Under the pieces are notes generated by a model. It was not told where the DNA came from. It saw only the letters and a list, made by a program, of their open reading frames with translations, and made no database searches. From Paenibacillus elgii NBRC 100335 (GTDB lineage: Bacteria; Bacillota; Bacilli; Paenibacillales; NBRC-103111): a stretch of DNA of 64,000 nucleotides. The DNA is taken from positions 118,568-182,567 of the forward strand of contig NZ_BIMB01000010.1 of NCBI RefSeq assembly GCF_004000865.1. The letters run 5' to 3'. Positions 27,993-39,116 of this stretch are shown piece after piece (the stretch's first letter is position 1; each line of letters opens with the position of its first letter). A program made the position numbers and the translations under genes.

Positions 27993-29807
27993 ATGGATAT
28001 CCAAGCCAGACAAAAGAAAATAAGAAATTTTTGTATCATCGCCCATATCGACCACGGGAAATCGACGCTTGCAGACCGCATCCTTGAATATACCGGCGCG
28101 CTGACGTCGCGTGAAATGCAGGAGCAGGTGCTTGACCAGATGGATCTGGAGCGCGAGCGGGGCATCACGATTAAGCTGCAGGCGGTTCGCCTTAGCTACC
28201 GGGCCGACGACGGTGAAGAATATATATTGAATTTGATCGATACCCCGGGACACGTCGACTTTACGTACGAGGTTTCCCGCAGTCTTGCCGCCTGTGAAGG
28301 CGCGCTGCTCGTCGTGGACGCGGCGCAGGGGATTGAAGCGCAGACGCTTGCCAACGTTTACTTGGCGTTGGATAACGATCTGGAAATTTTGCCGGTCATC
28401 AACAAAATCGACCTCCCCAGCGCCGAGCCGGAACGGGTGAAGCAGGAAGTCGAGGATGTGATCGGGCTTGACGCCAGCGATGCGGTGCTCGCTTCCGCCA
28501 AAGCCGGGATCGGAATCAAAGAAATTCTCGAGCAGGTCGTACAGAAGGTTCCCGCACCGACAGGGAATCCGGACAACCCGCTGAAGGCGCTCATTTTCGA
28601 CTCGCACTACGATCCGTACAAGGGTGTTATCGTGTATGTCCGTGTTATCGACGGCTCGATCAAAGCGGGCTCGAAAATCAAATTCATGGCGACGGACAAA
28701 ACGTTCGAGGTCATCGAGGTCGGCGCATTCAAGCCGCGCATGGGCTCGGTTCCTTCGTTGGAGGTCGGCGATGTCGGCTTCATCGTTGCCGGGATCAAGA
28801 ACGTCGGCGATACCCGAGTCGGGGATACGGTAACGGACGCTAAAAATCCGACGCCTGAGCCGCTGCCGGGTTACCGCAAGATCAACCCGATGGTATTCTG
28901 CGGACTGTATCCGATCGAAACGAGCGATTACAACGATCTGCGCGAAGCGCTGGAGAAGCTGCAGCTGAACGACGCATCGCTCAGCTTCGAGCCGGAGACG
29001 TCCACGGCGCTTGGCTTCGGCTTCCGCTGCGGATTTTTGGGGCTGCTCCACATGGAGATCATCCAGGAGCGGATCGAGCGCGAGTTCAACATTCCGCTCA
29101 TTACGACCGCGCCGAGCGTGGTGTTCCGCGTGACGCAGACGAACGGCACCGTGCTGAACATCGAGAACCCGTCGCTGTTCCCGGAGCCGGGCAAAATCGA
29201 CTTCGTCGAAGAGCCTTACGTCAAGGCGTCCGTCATCGTTCCGAACGATTATGTCGGTGCCATCATGGAGCTGTGCCAAACCAAGCGCGGCGAATATATC
29301 AATATGGAATATCTCGACACGACCCGCGTGACACTCACTTACGATATTCCGCTGTCGGAGATCGTTTATGACTTTTTCGACCAATTGAAATCGAGCACCA
29401 AAGGCTACGCTTCGTTCGATTATGAATTGTCGGGCTACAAGCGTTCCAATCTGGTGAAAATGGACATTTTGCTGAACGGGGAGCAGGTGGACGCGCTCTC
29501 GTTCATCGTACACCGCGACCGGGCGTTCCACCGCGGCCGCATCATTTGCGAGAAGCTGAAGGAGCTCATTCCGCGCCAAATGTTCGAGGTGCCGGTGCAG
29601 GCGGCGATCGGCCAGAAGGTCATCGCGCGCGAGACAGTGAAGGCGATGCGCAAGAACGTCCTCGCCAAATGCTACGGCGGCGACATTTCGCGGAAGAGGA
29701 AGCTGCTGGAGAAGCAGAAGGAAGGCAAAAAGCGCATGAAGCAGGTCGGCAGCGTAGAAGTGCCGCAGGAAGCGTTTATGGCCGTATTGAAGATCGACGA
29801 TAACTAA
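27993..29807 (+). CDS. lepA: elongation factor 4 (LepA)
   Basis: Translational GTPase that can back-translocate or otherwise rescue ribosomes. The 604-residue protein has the G1 motif [10 protein letters not shown]3 DTPGHVDF, and G4 NKIDLPSA; the LepA-specific C-terminal end [26 protein letters not shown] is complete. The ATG at 27993 gives the family-like [20 protein letters not shown]; an in-frame GTG at 27975 is part of the leader. It is followed by a terminator before hemW. Confidence 0.97.
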   Translation: MDIQARQKKIRNFCIIAHIDHGKSTLADRILEYTGALTSREMQEQVLDQMDLERERGITIKLQAVRLSYRADDGEEYILNLIDTPGHVDFTYEVSRSLAACEGALLVVDAAQGIEAQTLANVYLALDNDLEILPVINKIDLPSAEPERVKQEVEDVIGLDASDAVLASAKAGIGIKEILEQVVQKVPAPTGNPDNPLKALIFDSHYDPYKGVIVYVRVIDGSIKAGSKIKFMATDKTFEVIEVGAFKPRMGSVPSLEVGDVGFIVAGIKNVGDTRVGDTVTDAKNPTPEPLPGYRKINPMVFCGLYPIETSDYNDLREALEKLQLNDASLSFEPETSTALGFGFRCGFLGLLHMEIIQERIEREFNIPLITTAPSVVFRVTQTNGTVLNIENPSLFPEPGKIDFVEEPYVKASVIVPNDYVGAIMELCQTKRGEYINMEYLDTTRVTLTYDIPLSEIVYDFFDQLKSSTKGYASFDYELSGYKRSNLVKMDILLNGEQVDALSFIVHRDRAFHRGRIICEKLKELIPRQMFEVPVQAAIGQKVIARETVKAMRKNVLAKCYGGDISRKRKLLEKQKEGKKRMKQVGSVEVPQEAFMAVLKIDDN

Positions 29808-29810
29808 GAA

Positions 29811-29853
29811 AAAAGCAGGCAGGTGCTTCGGAGTTCCGGACGCCTGCTTTTGC
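29811..29853 (+). terminator. terminator between lepA and hemW
   Basis: Arms AAAAGCAGGC (29811-29820) and GCCTGCTTTT (29842-29851) form a perfect 10-bp stem with a GC-rich 21-base loop, ending in TTTT. It lies four bases after the lepA stop. Confidence 0.75.
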
Positions 29854-29870
29854 CATTAGGGGGAACCTAA

Positions 29871-31049
29871 ATGCTGCAGCGAACCCAGACACCCAAAGCG
29901 GTGTATATTCATATCCCTTTTTGCACGAACAAATGCCACTACTGCGATTTCAATTCCTACGTGCTGAAAGGCCAGCCCGTCATGGATTACTTGGACGCGC
30001 TTGAGCGCGAGATGGAACGGATGGTGCAGGCGGTCCCGCCGGGGGAGATCGAGACGATCTTCGTTGGGGGCGGCACACCGACAGTATTGACGCCAGAGCA
30101 GATGGAAGTGTTTTTGCGCCGCGTCCGCGCTTATTTCCCGGCCTGGTCGCCACAGTTGGAATTTACGATGGAAGCGAATCCAGGCACAACCGATCTGGAG
30201 AAGCTGCAAGCGATGAAAGAAGGAGGCGTCAACCGGATCAGCTTCGGAGTGCAGTCGTTCGACAACGGGCTGCTTGAAGGTATCGGACGCATCCACAATA
30301 CCGACGACGTGTACCGAAGCTTGGAGAACGCGCGGAAGGCCGGGTTTACGAACTTGTCCATCGACCTGATGTTCGGCCTGCCGAAGCAGACCAAGGCGGT
30401 AATGGAAGCGACGCTGAAAGAAGCGCTCGCGCTGGACCTGCCGCATTACTCGATCTACAGCTTAAAAGTGGAAGAGAATACGCTGTTCCACACGCTCTAT
30501 GAGCGCGGACAGCTGCCGCTGCCCGAAGAGGATGAGGAAATCGGCATGTTTCTGTTGATTATGGAGCGGCTGCGTTCGGCCGGCTACGGCCAGTATGAAA
30601 TTAGCAACTTCGCCAGACCCGGGTACGAAAGTAGGCATAATGCGATGTACTGGCGCAATCAGAGCTATTACGGCCTTGGCGCCGGTGCTCACGGCTACGT
30701 ACATGGTCAGCGGCACGTCAATATTAAAGGCGTACAGCCTTATATCGACGCGACGCGCAGCGGGCTGCCGCTGCTGGAGAAGAGCGCGGTGGAAGTTCAT
30801 GAAGCGATGGAAGATTTCATGATGGTTGGGCTGCGGATGCTCGGCGGTGTGCGCAAGGCGGATTTTAACGAGCAGTTCGGCATGGAGCTGGATGACGTGT
30901 TCGGGCATGTGCTCCAGCGGCAGTGCAGCCTCGGACTGCTAGAGGGGAGCGCCGGGGGCTACAAGCTATCGGAGCGGGGCGTGCTGCTCGGAAACGAAGT
31001 GTTCGGCGAATTTTTGGGAGCCGTAAAAAATACGTCAAAAATAGGTTGA
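29871..31049 (+). CDS. hemW: HemW-type radical SAM protein (heme chaperone)
   Basis: Radical SAM protein of 392 residues. The cluster motif CX3CX2C is CTNKCHYC in the N-terminal HIPFCTNKCHYCDFNSY. GGGTPT near residue 68 and YEISNFARPGYESRHN near residue 242 are typical of HemW, a heme chaperone long annotated as oxygen-independent coproporphyrinogen oxidase. True HemN has a longer N-terminal extension that is absent here. It follows lepA as in Bacillus and precedes an acetyltransferase gene. Confidence 0.92.
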   Translation: MLQRTQTPKAVYIHIPFCTNKCHYCDFNSYVLKGQPVMDYLDALEREMERMVQAVPPGEIETIFVGGGTPTVLTPEQMEVFLRRVRAYFPAWSPQLEFTMEANPGTTDLEKLQAMKEGGVNRISFGVQSFDNGLLEGIGRIHNTDDVYRSLENARKAGFTNLSIDLMFGLPKQTKAVMEATLKEALALDLPHYSIYSLKVEENTLFHTLYERGQLPLPEEDEEIGMFLLIMERLRSAGYGQYEISNFARPGYESRHNAMYWRNQSYYGLGAGAHGYVHGQRHVNIKGVQPYIDATRSGLPLLEKSAVEVHEAMEDFMMVGLRMLGGVRKADFNEQFGMELDDVFGHVLQRQCSLGLLEGSAGGYKLSERGVLLGNEVFGEFLGAVKNTSKIG

Positions 31050-31127
31050 TCCTTTATACGTCTTGTTGTATATTTATTCATATCATTTTCTACATGAGAT
31101 ACTACTAGGCGATGGGTGGGAACCGCT

Positions 31128-31595
31128 ATGACGACGACGTTGACCTGCAGACAAGCGACTGCGCAGGACATTGATACATTATACGACATTATTCAAGGCT
31201 ATGCTGAAAAAGGAATTATGCTCCCGCGTACCAAGGAGACGCTGTCTGTGCAGCTCGATACGTTCGTCGTAGCGGAGATTGACGGCCAGCTTGTAGGCTG
31301 CGGTTCGCTCACAAGGCTCGGGCAGGATCTGGTCGAGATCCGGTCGCTCGGCGTTTCGGACGGATACAAAGGTCAAGGCATCGGCAAGGCGCTCGTCAAC
31401 TCGCTGATTCACGAAGCGAAGCAGCAGGGCATCCCGAAAGTGATGGCGCTGACCTACGAGGTGGCGTTCTTCGAAAGAAACGGTTTTACCGTTGTCGAGA
31501 AGGAGATCTTCCCCGAGAAAGTATGGCGCGACTGCATCCACTGCAAAAAGCAGCATTGCTGCGACGAAATCGCCGTCCTGAAACGGCTCGACTGA
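31128..31595 (+). CDS. GNAT family N-acetyltransferase, ArgA-like
   Basis: A 155-residue GNAT enzyme. The acetyl-CoA loop is YKGQGIGKAL near residue 83 and the conserved EVAFFERNGF follows near residue 120. The C-terminal DCIHCKKQHCCDE cysteine segment resembles the short, amino-acid-kinase-free N-acetylglutamate synthases; arginine-pathway activity is therefore possible but not proven. The ATG at 31128 follows GGGTGGGA; an in-frame GTG at 31116 is less likely. It sits between hemW and hrcA. Confidence 0.85.
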   Translation: MTTTLTCRQATAQDIDTLYDIIQGYAEKGIMLPRTKETLSVQLDTFVVAEIDGQLVGCGSLTRLGQDLVEIRSLGVSDGYKGQGIGKALVNSLIHEAKQQGIPKVMALTYEVAFFERNGFTVVEKEIFPEKVWRDCIHCKKQHCCDEIAVLKRLD

Positions 31596-31596
31596 C

Positions 31597-31626
31597 TTGA
31601 CACAGACCCTATGGGTCTGTTATTTT
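31597..31626 (+). promoter_or_regulatory. heat-shock operon promoter overlapping a hairpin
   Basis: TTGACA at 31597-31602 is followed after 17-18 bases by TTATTT or TATTTT (31620-31626), only ten bases before the CIRCE element. The spacer is filled by a perfect ACAGACCC-TAT-GGGTCTGT hairpin (31602-31620) that, with TATTTTT, also reads as a terminator for the acetyltransferase gene. The -10 box is weak. Confidence 0.5.
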
Positions 31627-31627
31627 T
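31602..31627 (+). terminator. terminator of the acetyltransferase gene
   Basis: A perfect 8-bp stem ACAGACCC/GGGTCTGT with a three-base TAT loop is followed by TATTTTT. It begins eight bases after the stop codon and overlaps the following promoter. Confidence 0.65.
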
Positions 31628-31635
31628 GTATTAGC

Positions 31636-31662
31636 TTAGCACTCACTAACGCGGAGTGCTAA
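31636..31662. promoter_or_regulatory. CIRCE element, HrcA operator
   Basis: The inverted repeat TTAGCACTC, nine bases, GAGTGCTAA is a perfect CIRCE. HrcA binds it to repress the dnaK and groE operons; heat-titrated GroEL releases the repression. It lies next to the promoter at the front of the hrcA operon. Confidence 0.97.
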
Positions 31663-31685
31663 CGAAAGCGCGGTTTGAATGTTTA

Positions 31686-31715
31686 GAAACAAGGCGAGCA
31701 AGGTATGCCTTGGTT
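31686..31715 (+). other. hairpin in the hrcA leader
   Basis: Arms AAACAAGGC and GCCTTGGTTT (one bulge) can pair around a 10-base loop. A T-rich stretch follows. It could stabilise the leader or attenuate transcription before hrcA. Confidence 0.35.
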
Positions 31716-31762
31716 TACTTCTTTTAATATATTTGTTTTTCGGTAAAAAGCTTTTGACGGAG

Positions 31763-31876
31763 GAAAGAACTGCAGCCGGAGAGTCTACGTGCCGCCTTTG
31801 AACTCGGGTTCTTACCGACAGGTAAGTTCAATTAGAACCCGAGTTCAACAGCGGCCGGAGGCTGCAGTTCCTTTCA
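31763..31876. repeat. large nested inverted repeat in the hrcA leader
   Basis: GAACTGCAGCC (31767-31777) pairs with GGCTGCAGTTC (31860-31870). Inside, TTGAACTCGGGTTCT (31798-31812) pairs perfectly with AGAACCCGAGTTCAA (31834-31848), and in the centre CTTACC faces GGTAAG across GACA. The nested, symmetric form and compact size suggest a miniature mobile element or a dispersed palindromic repeat inserted between CIRCE and hrcA. Confidence 0.6.
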
Positions 31877-31929
31877 CGCAGTCAATTCCCTTTTGTTCCG
31901 AAAAACCTCGAAAGTAAGGGGGACTTGGT

Positions 31930-32961
31930 GTGCTAACCGAACGTCAACGTCATATTTTAAGCGCCATAGTCGATGATTACATCCGTTCTGCAGAGCCCGT
32001 CGGCTCCCGCAGCATATCCAAACGCGGCAATGTGGGATTCAGCCCCGCCACCATCCGCAACGAAATGTCCGACCTGGAGGAGATGGGCTTTCTGGAGCAG
32101 CCGCACACGTCGGCTGGCCGGATTCCTTCCCACAAGGGCTACCGATATTATGTCGATCATCTGATGCATTATAACCAGCTTCCTGTTCAGGATGTCGACA
32201 TGCTTAAGCAGTTTTTTGCCGAAAAAATGCAGGAGATGGAACGTACCATCCAGCATGTGGCGCAAATTTTGTCCCAGCTGACGAATTATACGTCCATCGT
32301 CATGGGACCGGAGATGCTGGGCACGACGATGAAGCATTTGCAGATCGTTCCGCTTAACGAGCGGACGGCTGTCGCGATTATCGTGACCAACACCGGACAG
32401 GTGGAGAACAAGACCGTCACGATTCCCGAAGGCGTTCCGATGACGGAGATCGAGAAGTTCGTCAACGTGCTCAATGCCCGGCTCAAGAACGTGCCGCTGC
32501 TTCATTTCAAGTCGAAGCTGTACACGGAGATCGCCTCGGAGCTGAGCAGCTACGTCTCCGGTTACGAAGAGCTGCTGCTCATGCTGGATCATGTGATGGA
32601 CCGCGGGGAGGAAGAGCGGATTTTCCTTGGCGGTACGACGAACATGCTGACGCAGCCCGAGTTCAAGGATGTCGATAAGGTGAAAAGCATTCTGGACTTG
32701 CTTGCCGAAGGACCGAAGCTGGTGCAGCTGTTTGACGGAACCGGCGAAACGGACGGGATACAAGTGCGGATCGGCAGCGAGAACAAGCTGGAAGCCGTGA
32801 ACGATTGTAGTCTGATCACCGCTTCGTATTCGATGGACGGGCAATTGCTAGGGACGATCGGCATCCTCGGACCGACACGGATGGATTACGGTAAAGTCAT
32901 CAAGCTGCTCGATCATTTGACAAAAGATTTGAATCAGTTGATGGGGCGTTGGTACAAATGA
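31930..32961 (+). CDS. hrcA: heat-inducible transcription repressor HrcA
   Basis: HrcA binds CIRCE and represses heat-shock operons; it needs a chaperonin to stay folded. The 343-residue protein starts [28 protein letters not shown], the winged helix-turn-helix, with [30 protein letters not shown] after it and the GAF-like middle domain further on. The start is GTG at 31930, set by AAGGGGGA at 31916-31923. It is the first gene of the heat-shock operon, preceded by a 268-base leader after CIRCE. Its stop overlaps the next gene as ATGA. Confidence 0.95.
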   Translation: MLTERQRHILSAIVDDYIRSAEPVGSRSISKRGNVGFSPATIRNEMSDLEEMGFLEQPHTSAGRIPSHKGYRYYVDHLMHYNQLPVQDVDMLKQFFAEKMQEMERTIQHVAQILSQLTNYTSIVMGPEMLGTTMKHLQIVPLNERTAVAIIVTNTGQVENKTVTIPEGVPMTEIEKFVNVLNARLKNVPLLHFKSKLYTEIASELSSYVSGYEELLLMLDHVMDRGEEERIFLGGTTNMLTQPEFKDVDKVKSILDLLAEGPKLVQLFDGTGETDGIQVRIGSENKLEAVNDCSLITASYSMDGQLLGTIGILGPTRMDYGKVIKLLDHLTKDLNQLMGRWYK

Positions 32962-34496
32962 GCCAAATCAAGCCGACAGGCCAAGAAGGCGAAGAGGCGT
33001 TTGCAACGCTGCGGAACAACGCGAATGCGATCCGCGCCATTTGCTCGGCGGTAGAAGGAACCCTTGGACCGAAGGGGCTCGATACGATGCTGGTCGGGAC
33101 GCAGGGGGAAGTCGTCATTACGAATGACGGCGTGACCATTTTGGAAAAGATGGACGTCACCCACCCCGCCGCGAGATTGCTCATTCAAGTCGCCCGTTCC
33201 CAACAGCATCAGGTCGGGGACGGTACGACGACGGCCACCGTGCTGGCGGGTGCATTGGTCGCCGAAGGCGTAGCGCAGGTCACGCGGGGCGTACCGGTGG
33301 CGAAGGTCGTCCGCGGGGTACAGGACGGCGTGGGCGCGGCGTTGGAGTCGCTGGCCCGCCGGGCGCGCCCGCTGGAAGGAATGAGCGATCCGCTGCTGTA
33401 CCGGATCGCGTACATTGCGGGGCGTGAGCACGCCGACCTCGCCAAGCTGATCGTCGAAGGGGCGAAGCGTCTCGGCCCGGCGAAGCTGCGGGAGCCGCAT
33501 TTCCGCTTCTCCGACGTCGTGATGTCGCACGGAAAAGCAGCGAATGAAGTTTGGCCGGGCCTGTTGATTAACAAAAAGCCGGCTAATGCGCAGCTTGATT
33601 TTCCGCCGGATACGGCTCAGGTGCTGCTGTTTCAAGATGCGTTCGAGCCAGAGACGGTCGATGAGGAAGCGCTCATGACCGATGCGGGCTTCCATAAGCA
33701 GACGCAACTGCGGGAGCAATTCCGCGCCCTCTTGGAGAAGCTCGTCGAGCTGCGCGTCGGCTTCGTGGCCTCGGAGCGGGCCGTCGATCCTGAGGCGGAG
33801 CAGTTCTGCACCGACCATGGGATCATGGTGCTGCAGCGTCTGCCGCGCGCGGAGCTGCGCCGCATCGCGGAATATACCGGCGCGCGGCCGATTCGCCGCA
33901 GCGGACTGCGCAAGCCCGCTTCGGAGCTGGCGGGCTATCTCGGCTTCGCCGGGCATGTCGCTTACGACGAGCGGCTGGAGAGCGTGCGGATGGCCGAAGG
34001 CAAAGGCCGCACGCAAGTATCCATCGTCGTGGGCGCCAGCACGAGCGAGGTGGTCGGCGAGCGGCTGCGCATCGCCCGCGACGCCGCTTCAAGCGTGCAG
34101 GCCGCGCTTCGCGGCGGCTGCCTGCCCGGCGGCGGGGCGGCCGAAATGGCCGTCGCCCACGAGCTTGACCGGCACCGCGAGACGGTGCAGGGCATGGAAG
34201 GCTTCGGCATTGCCGCCGTCGCGCAGGCGCTGCGCAAGCCCATGGCCCAGATCGTCGTGAACGCGGGCTACAACCCTCTCGAGAAGGTCGAAGAGGTGAA
34301 GGCGGCGCAGATCGCTTCAAGCAACGATGCGCTCGGCATCGACTGCGATACCGGAAGCGTCGCGGATATGATGGCCGCCGGCGTCGTTGACCCGGCAGAG
34401 GTGAAGCTGCATGCGCTGCAGGCTGCCGGCGAGGTAGCGTGCGCAGTGCTTCGCATTCACACGGTCATTAAGATGCGTCCGGGAACGGAAGAGTAG
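32958..34496 (+). CDS. group III (archaeal-like, thermosome/CCT-type) chaperonin
   Basis: A 512-residue chaperonin of the thermosome/CCT lineage, not GroEL. ATP-site motifs lie at 34-42 (GTLGPKGLD), 54-63 ([10 protein letters not shown], then [11 protein letters not shown]) and 87-92 (GDGTTT). The second equatorial half has [14 protein letters not shown] with the catalytic-type Asp, [23 protein letters not shown] and the C-terminal [19 protein letters not shown], all matching archaeal thermosome blocks. Group III chaperonins were described in Carboxydothermus and some other Bacillota, where they also lie in the dnaK operon. They act as rings without GroES. The start ATG overlaps the hrcA stop. 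The second half of the gene is visibly richer in GC than its neighbours. Confidence 0.93.
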   Translation: MSQIKPTGQEGEEAFATLRNNANAIRAICSAVEGTLGPKGLDTMLVGTQGEVVITNDGVTILEKMDVTHPAARLLIQVARSQQHQVGDGTTTATVLAGALVAEGVAQVTRGVPVAKVVRGVQDGVGAALESLARRARPLEGMSDPLLYRIAYIAGREHADLAKLIVEGAKRLGPAKLREPHFRFSDVVMSHGKAANEVWPGLLINKKPANAQLDFPPDTAQVLLFQDAFEPETVDEEALMTDAGFHKQTQLREQFRALLEKLVELRVGFVASERAVDPEAEQFCTDHGIMVLQRLPRAELRRIAEYTGARPIRRSGLRKPASELAGYLGFAGHVAYDERLESVRMAEGKGRTQVSIVVGASTSEVVGERLRIARDAASSVQAALRGGCLPGGGAAEMAVAHELDRHRETVQGMEGFGIAAVAQALRKPMAQIVVNAGYNPLEKVEEVKAAQIASSNDALGIDCDTGSVADMMAAGVVDPAEVKLHALQAAGEVACAVLRIHTVIKMRPGTEE

Positions 34497-34594
34497 GGCT
34501 TAAACATGCCGGGCGTTTTCCGGCCGCAAGGGATGGTTACAATAAGTAGAGATAGATAGGCCGGACGGCCGATTCGGTTAAGGAGGTGACACAA

Positions 34595-35203
34595 TTGAAC
34601 GCGGAACAAAAAGAGCAAGCAAACGGACGCCCGGAAACGGACGTCGAAACCAACGAGCAAGAAGCCGGAGCTACATATGACGCCGGAGCATCGGCCGAAG
34701 GCGCTGCCGACACGGAACAGGCAACCGGCCAATCGGAGGCTCAGGAGGCAGTCTATCCGGAAGTGGAAGAACTCAAAAAACAAGCGGAGGAAAATCACCA
34801 GCGTTTTTTGAGGGCGCAAGCCGATTTTGACAACTTCAGACGCCGCACGCAAAAGGAAAAAGAAGAATTCGCCAAATATGCTTCGTTCAAGCTGATCGAG
34901 CAGCTGCTTCCGGTGGTCGATAACTTCGACCGGGCGCTTGCCGCCAGCAAAGGCAGCAGCGATTACGAAGCCTTGACGAAAGGGATCGATATGATTTTCC
35001 GCCAGCTGGAGCAAGTGCTGACAAGCGAAGGCTTGCAAAAGATGGAAGCGGTCGGTCAACCTTTTAATCCCGAGTACCATCAAGCCATCATGCAGGTGGA
35101 ATCCGATGAGTACGAGGAAGGCATCGTCGTGGAAGAAGTGCAAGCGGGCTACCTGCTGAAAGACAAAGTCATCCGACCTGCCATGGTCAAAGTGAGCTCA
35201 TAA
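34595..35203 (+). CDS. grpE: nucleotide exchange factor GrpE
   Basis: GrpE releases ADP from DnaK. The 202-residue protein has an acidic, low-complexity N-terminus (about 1-55), a long coiled coil and the conserved FLRAQADFDNFRRRTQKEKEEF, followed by the C-terminal beta domain (PEYHQAIMQVESDEYEEGIVVEEVQAGY). The start is TTG at 34595, five bases after a perfect AAGGAGGTGA; an in-frame GTG at 34586 lies within that site. A 98-base gap after the chaperonin contains TACAAT at about 34532-34537, too little to call a promoter. Confidence 0.93.
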   Translation: MNAEQKEQANGRPETDVETNEQEAGATYDAGASAEGAADTEQATGQSEAQEAVYPEVEELKKQAEENHQRFLRAQADFDNFRRRTQKEKEEFAKYASFKLIEQLLPVVDNFDRALAASKGSSDYEALTKGIDMIFRQLEQVLTSEGLQKMEAVGQPFNPEYHQAIMQVESDEYEEGIVVEEVQAGYLLKDKVIRPAMVKVSS

Positions 35204-37120
<1,917 letters not shown>

Positions 37121-37140
37121 TAACCCTTGCGGTTAGCAGG

Positions 37141-37176
37141 AAGTCAAAGCCGGCATTCGGCTTTGACTTTCCGTTT
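37141..37176 (+). terminator. hairpin between dnaK and dnaJ, attenuator
   Basis: A perfect 12-bp stem AAGTCAAAGCCG (37141-37152)/CGGCTTTGACTT (37158-37169) with a five-base loop is followed by TCCGTTTG. The poor T-run suggests partial termination, which would make dnaJ less abundant than dnaK, or an mRNA-stabilising stem. Confidence 0.6.
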
Positions 37177-37202
37177 GTCGCCCGGGGAGTGGGAGTGGAA
37201 CA

Positions 37203-38318
37203 ATGAGTAAACGCGATTACTATGAAGTGCTTGGAGTAGGTAAGGACGCTTCCCAAGAGGATATCAAGAAAGCTTACCGCAGTCTCGCCCGCCAATACCA
37301 CCCGGACGTGAACAAGGCGGACGATGCCGAGTCCAAGTTCAAAGAAGCGAAAGAAGCGTACGACGTACTGAGCGACGATCAGAAGAAAGCACAGTACGAC
37401 CGCTTCGGCCATGTCGACCCGAATCAGGGCATGGGCGGCGGCTTTAACGGTGCGGACTTCGGCGGCTTTGGCGATATCTTCGATATGTTCTTCGGCGGCG
37501 GTCAGCGGCGCAACCCGAATGCACCGCAGCGAGGCGGTGACCTGCAATATACGCTGACCATCGAATTCAAGGAAGCGGTATTCGGCAAAAAGACCGACAT
37601 CCACATTCCTCGCACGGAAACGTGCGATACGTGTCAAGGCAGCGGCGCGAAGCAGGGAACGAAGCCTGAAACGTGCGGCGTCTGTCACGGGTCCGGGCAG
37701 CAAGAGGTCGTGCAAAATACGGCCTTCGGGCGAATCGTCAACCGCCGGGTATGCTCCGCTTGTCAAGGACAGGGAAGAATCATCAAAGACAAGTGCGGAA
37801 CGTGCCATGGCTCGGGGAAAGTCAAGAAGCAGCGCACGATCAGCCTGAACATTCCGGCAGGCGTGGACGACGGGGCGCAGCTTCGCGTGACAGGAGAAGG
37901 TGAAGCTGGGACCCGGGGCGGTCCTCCGGGAGATCTGTACGTCGTGATTCGCGTCAAATCGCATGAATTTTTCGAGCGGGAAGGCGACGATATCTACTGC
38001 GAAGTACCTCTGACGTTCGCGCAAGCGGCGCTTGGGGACGAAATTGAAATTCCGACGCTGACCGAGAAGGTGAAGCTGAAAATTCCGGCCGGTACGCAGA
38101 CGGATACGTATTTCCGCCTGAAAGGCAAAGGCGTTCCGCGGCTTCGCGGGTACGGTCAAGGCGACCAGCACGTGAAGGTGGTCGTCGTGACGCCGACCAA
38201 CATGAATGACGAGCAGCGGGAACTGCTTCGCGAATTCGCGCGGCTCAGCGGCGAGCATACGCACGAGCAGAATCAATCGATTTTCGAGCGGATGAAAAAA
38301 GCCTTTTTAGGCGATTAA
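37203..38318 (+). CDS. dnaJ: chaperone protein DnaJ (Hsp40)
   Basis: Type I Hsp40 of 371 residues that delivers substrates to DnaK and stimulates its ATPase. The J domain has YHPDVNKA at about residues 31-38, followed by a Gly/Phe-rich linker (about 73-105). Four CXXCXGXG zinc repeats follow: [24 protein letters not shown] and CGTCHGSG. The C-terminal substrate domains are complete. It ends the heat-shock operon, with a terminator after it. Confidence 0.97.
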   Translation: MSKRDYYEVLGVGKDASQEDIKKAYRSLARQYHPDVNKADDAESKFKEAKEAYDVLSDDQKKAQYDRFGHVDPNQGMGGGFNGADFGGFGDIFDMFFGGGQRRNPNAPQRGGDLQYTLTIEFKEAVFGKKTDIHIPRTETCDTCQGSGAKQGTKPETCGVCHGSGQQEVVQNTAFGRIVNRRVCSACQGQGRIIKDKCGTCHGSGKVKKQRTISLNIPAGVDDGAQLRVTGEGEAGTRGGPPGDLYVVIRVKSHEFFEREGDDIYCEVPLTFAQAALGDEIEIPTLTEKVKLKIPAGTQTDTYFRLKGKGVPRLRGYGQGDQHVKVVVVTPTNMNDEQRELLREFARLSGEHTHEQNQSIFERMKKAFLGD

Positions 38319-38337
38319 GCAGATCAAGAAACATACG

Positions 38338-38374
38338 AAAGCACGGCGGCGATTTTTCGCTGCGGTGCTTTTTT
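38338..38374 (+). terminator. terminator of the heat-shock operon
   Basis: Arms AAAGCAC and GTGCTTT with an inner GGCGA/TCGCT pairing are followed by TTTTTTG. It is placed 20 bases after dnaJ. Confidence 0.8.
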
Positions 38375-38454
38375 GCATATTTTCCGTCCGATTGGCGGAT
38401 AATACAAAAGGTGGTTATCCAAACCGTATAGATTACGTGAAGGAGGAAACTGAC

Positions 38455-38613
38455 ATGAGTGAAAATGAACGTCAGGCTAATCAAGCGAATCGGCAGCTTC
38501 CCATCGCCACGAACGAAGACGTTGAATTTACTTCCGAATTGGCGGACCAAGCGGACGTCGCAGCGCGCGAGCGTGCGGCAGATGCCGATGAGAGACAACA
38601 AGGGCAAGCGTAG
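38455..38613 (+). CDS. YfhD-like small acidic protein
   Basis: A 52-residue hydrophilic protein. Its middle, LPIATNEDVEFTSELADQADVAARERAADADERQ, resembles the YfhD family (DVEFS-E-LAD-D-EA-AR--AAD-R), a small protein of Bacillaceae without a firm function. The ATG at 38455 follows a strong AAGGAGGAA at 38440-38448. It lies in a separate unit after the dnaJ terminator and is 18 bases before another small gene. Confidence 0.65.
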   Translation: MSENERQANQANRQLPIATNEDVEFTSELADQADVAARERAADADERQQGQA

Positions 38614-38631
38614 GGAAGCGGGGTAATTCTC

Positions 38632-39027
38632 ATGGCTGAAAAAAGCATCTTGGCTTATTTCCAGTCCAGGCAGCAAGCGGAGAGCTGTGTGCCGAAGCTG
38701 AAAGCCTTGCGTGCCGCCGATATTCAAATCGATCAATTCGGGGAGTATCCGGGGCATGGCGTGGAGGAAACGTTCAATCCTTTGAGCAACAGCGATTTCC
38801 CGGGATTGGCCTATTTAACGCTCGGCGGGTCCGGTATGAGTCAGGATGCGCGGATATTGACCGCCGTCGACGTGGATGCCAGCGGGATGGCCGACGGCAG
38901 CAGAGAGCTGCTGGCGCCGGACCCGGAGGACATGACGCGCCGGGACATTCTGCTGACGGTCGTCCTGGATGAAGCGACCTACGACCAAGCGATGCGGGTC
39001 ATTCGCGAGGCGGGCGGCAACATCTGA
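38632..39027 (+). CDS. conserved hypothetical protein, 131 residues
   Basis: The product starts MAEKSILAYFQSRQQAESC and carries IDQFGEYPGHGVEETFNPLSN in the middle, then an extended C-terminal beta-alpha portion (RDILLTVVLDEATYDQAMRVIREAGGNI). The alternation of short strands and helices at both ends suggests a ferredoxin-like or ACT-like fold with a disordered loop in between. No family is recognised. It lies 18 bases after the YfhD-like gene and is followed by a terminator. Confidence 0.7.
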   Translation: MAEKSILAYFQSRQQAESCVPKLKALRAADIQIDQFGEYPGHGVEETFNPLSNSDFPGLAYLTLGGSGMSQDARILTAVDVDASGMADGSRELLAPDPEDMTRRDILLTVVLDEATYDQAMRVIREAGGNI

Positions 39028-39058
39028 AGCCCGGCACGCGGCATTCGCAGCCAGTGAT

Positions 39059-39098
39059 AACGGTTCTTTGCATGTCCGACATGCGGGGAACCGTTTTT
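39059..39098 (+). terminator. terminator after the hypothetical gene
   Basis: Arms AACGGTTC and GAACCGTT with an inner CATGT/ACATG stem are followed by TTTTT. It closes the two-gene unit 38455-39027. Confidence 0.8.
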
Positions 39099-39116
39099 CG
39101 CATGTGGCTATGCCGT

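Noticed and set aside
27972..29579. 535-codon open frame antisense to lepA
   Set aside because: Composition is that of a mirrored coding strand and it fits no family.
34497..34594. Separate promoter before grpE
   Set aside because: A TACAAT is present but no convincing -35 box lies at the right distance; co-transcription with the chaperonin is simpler.
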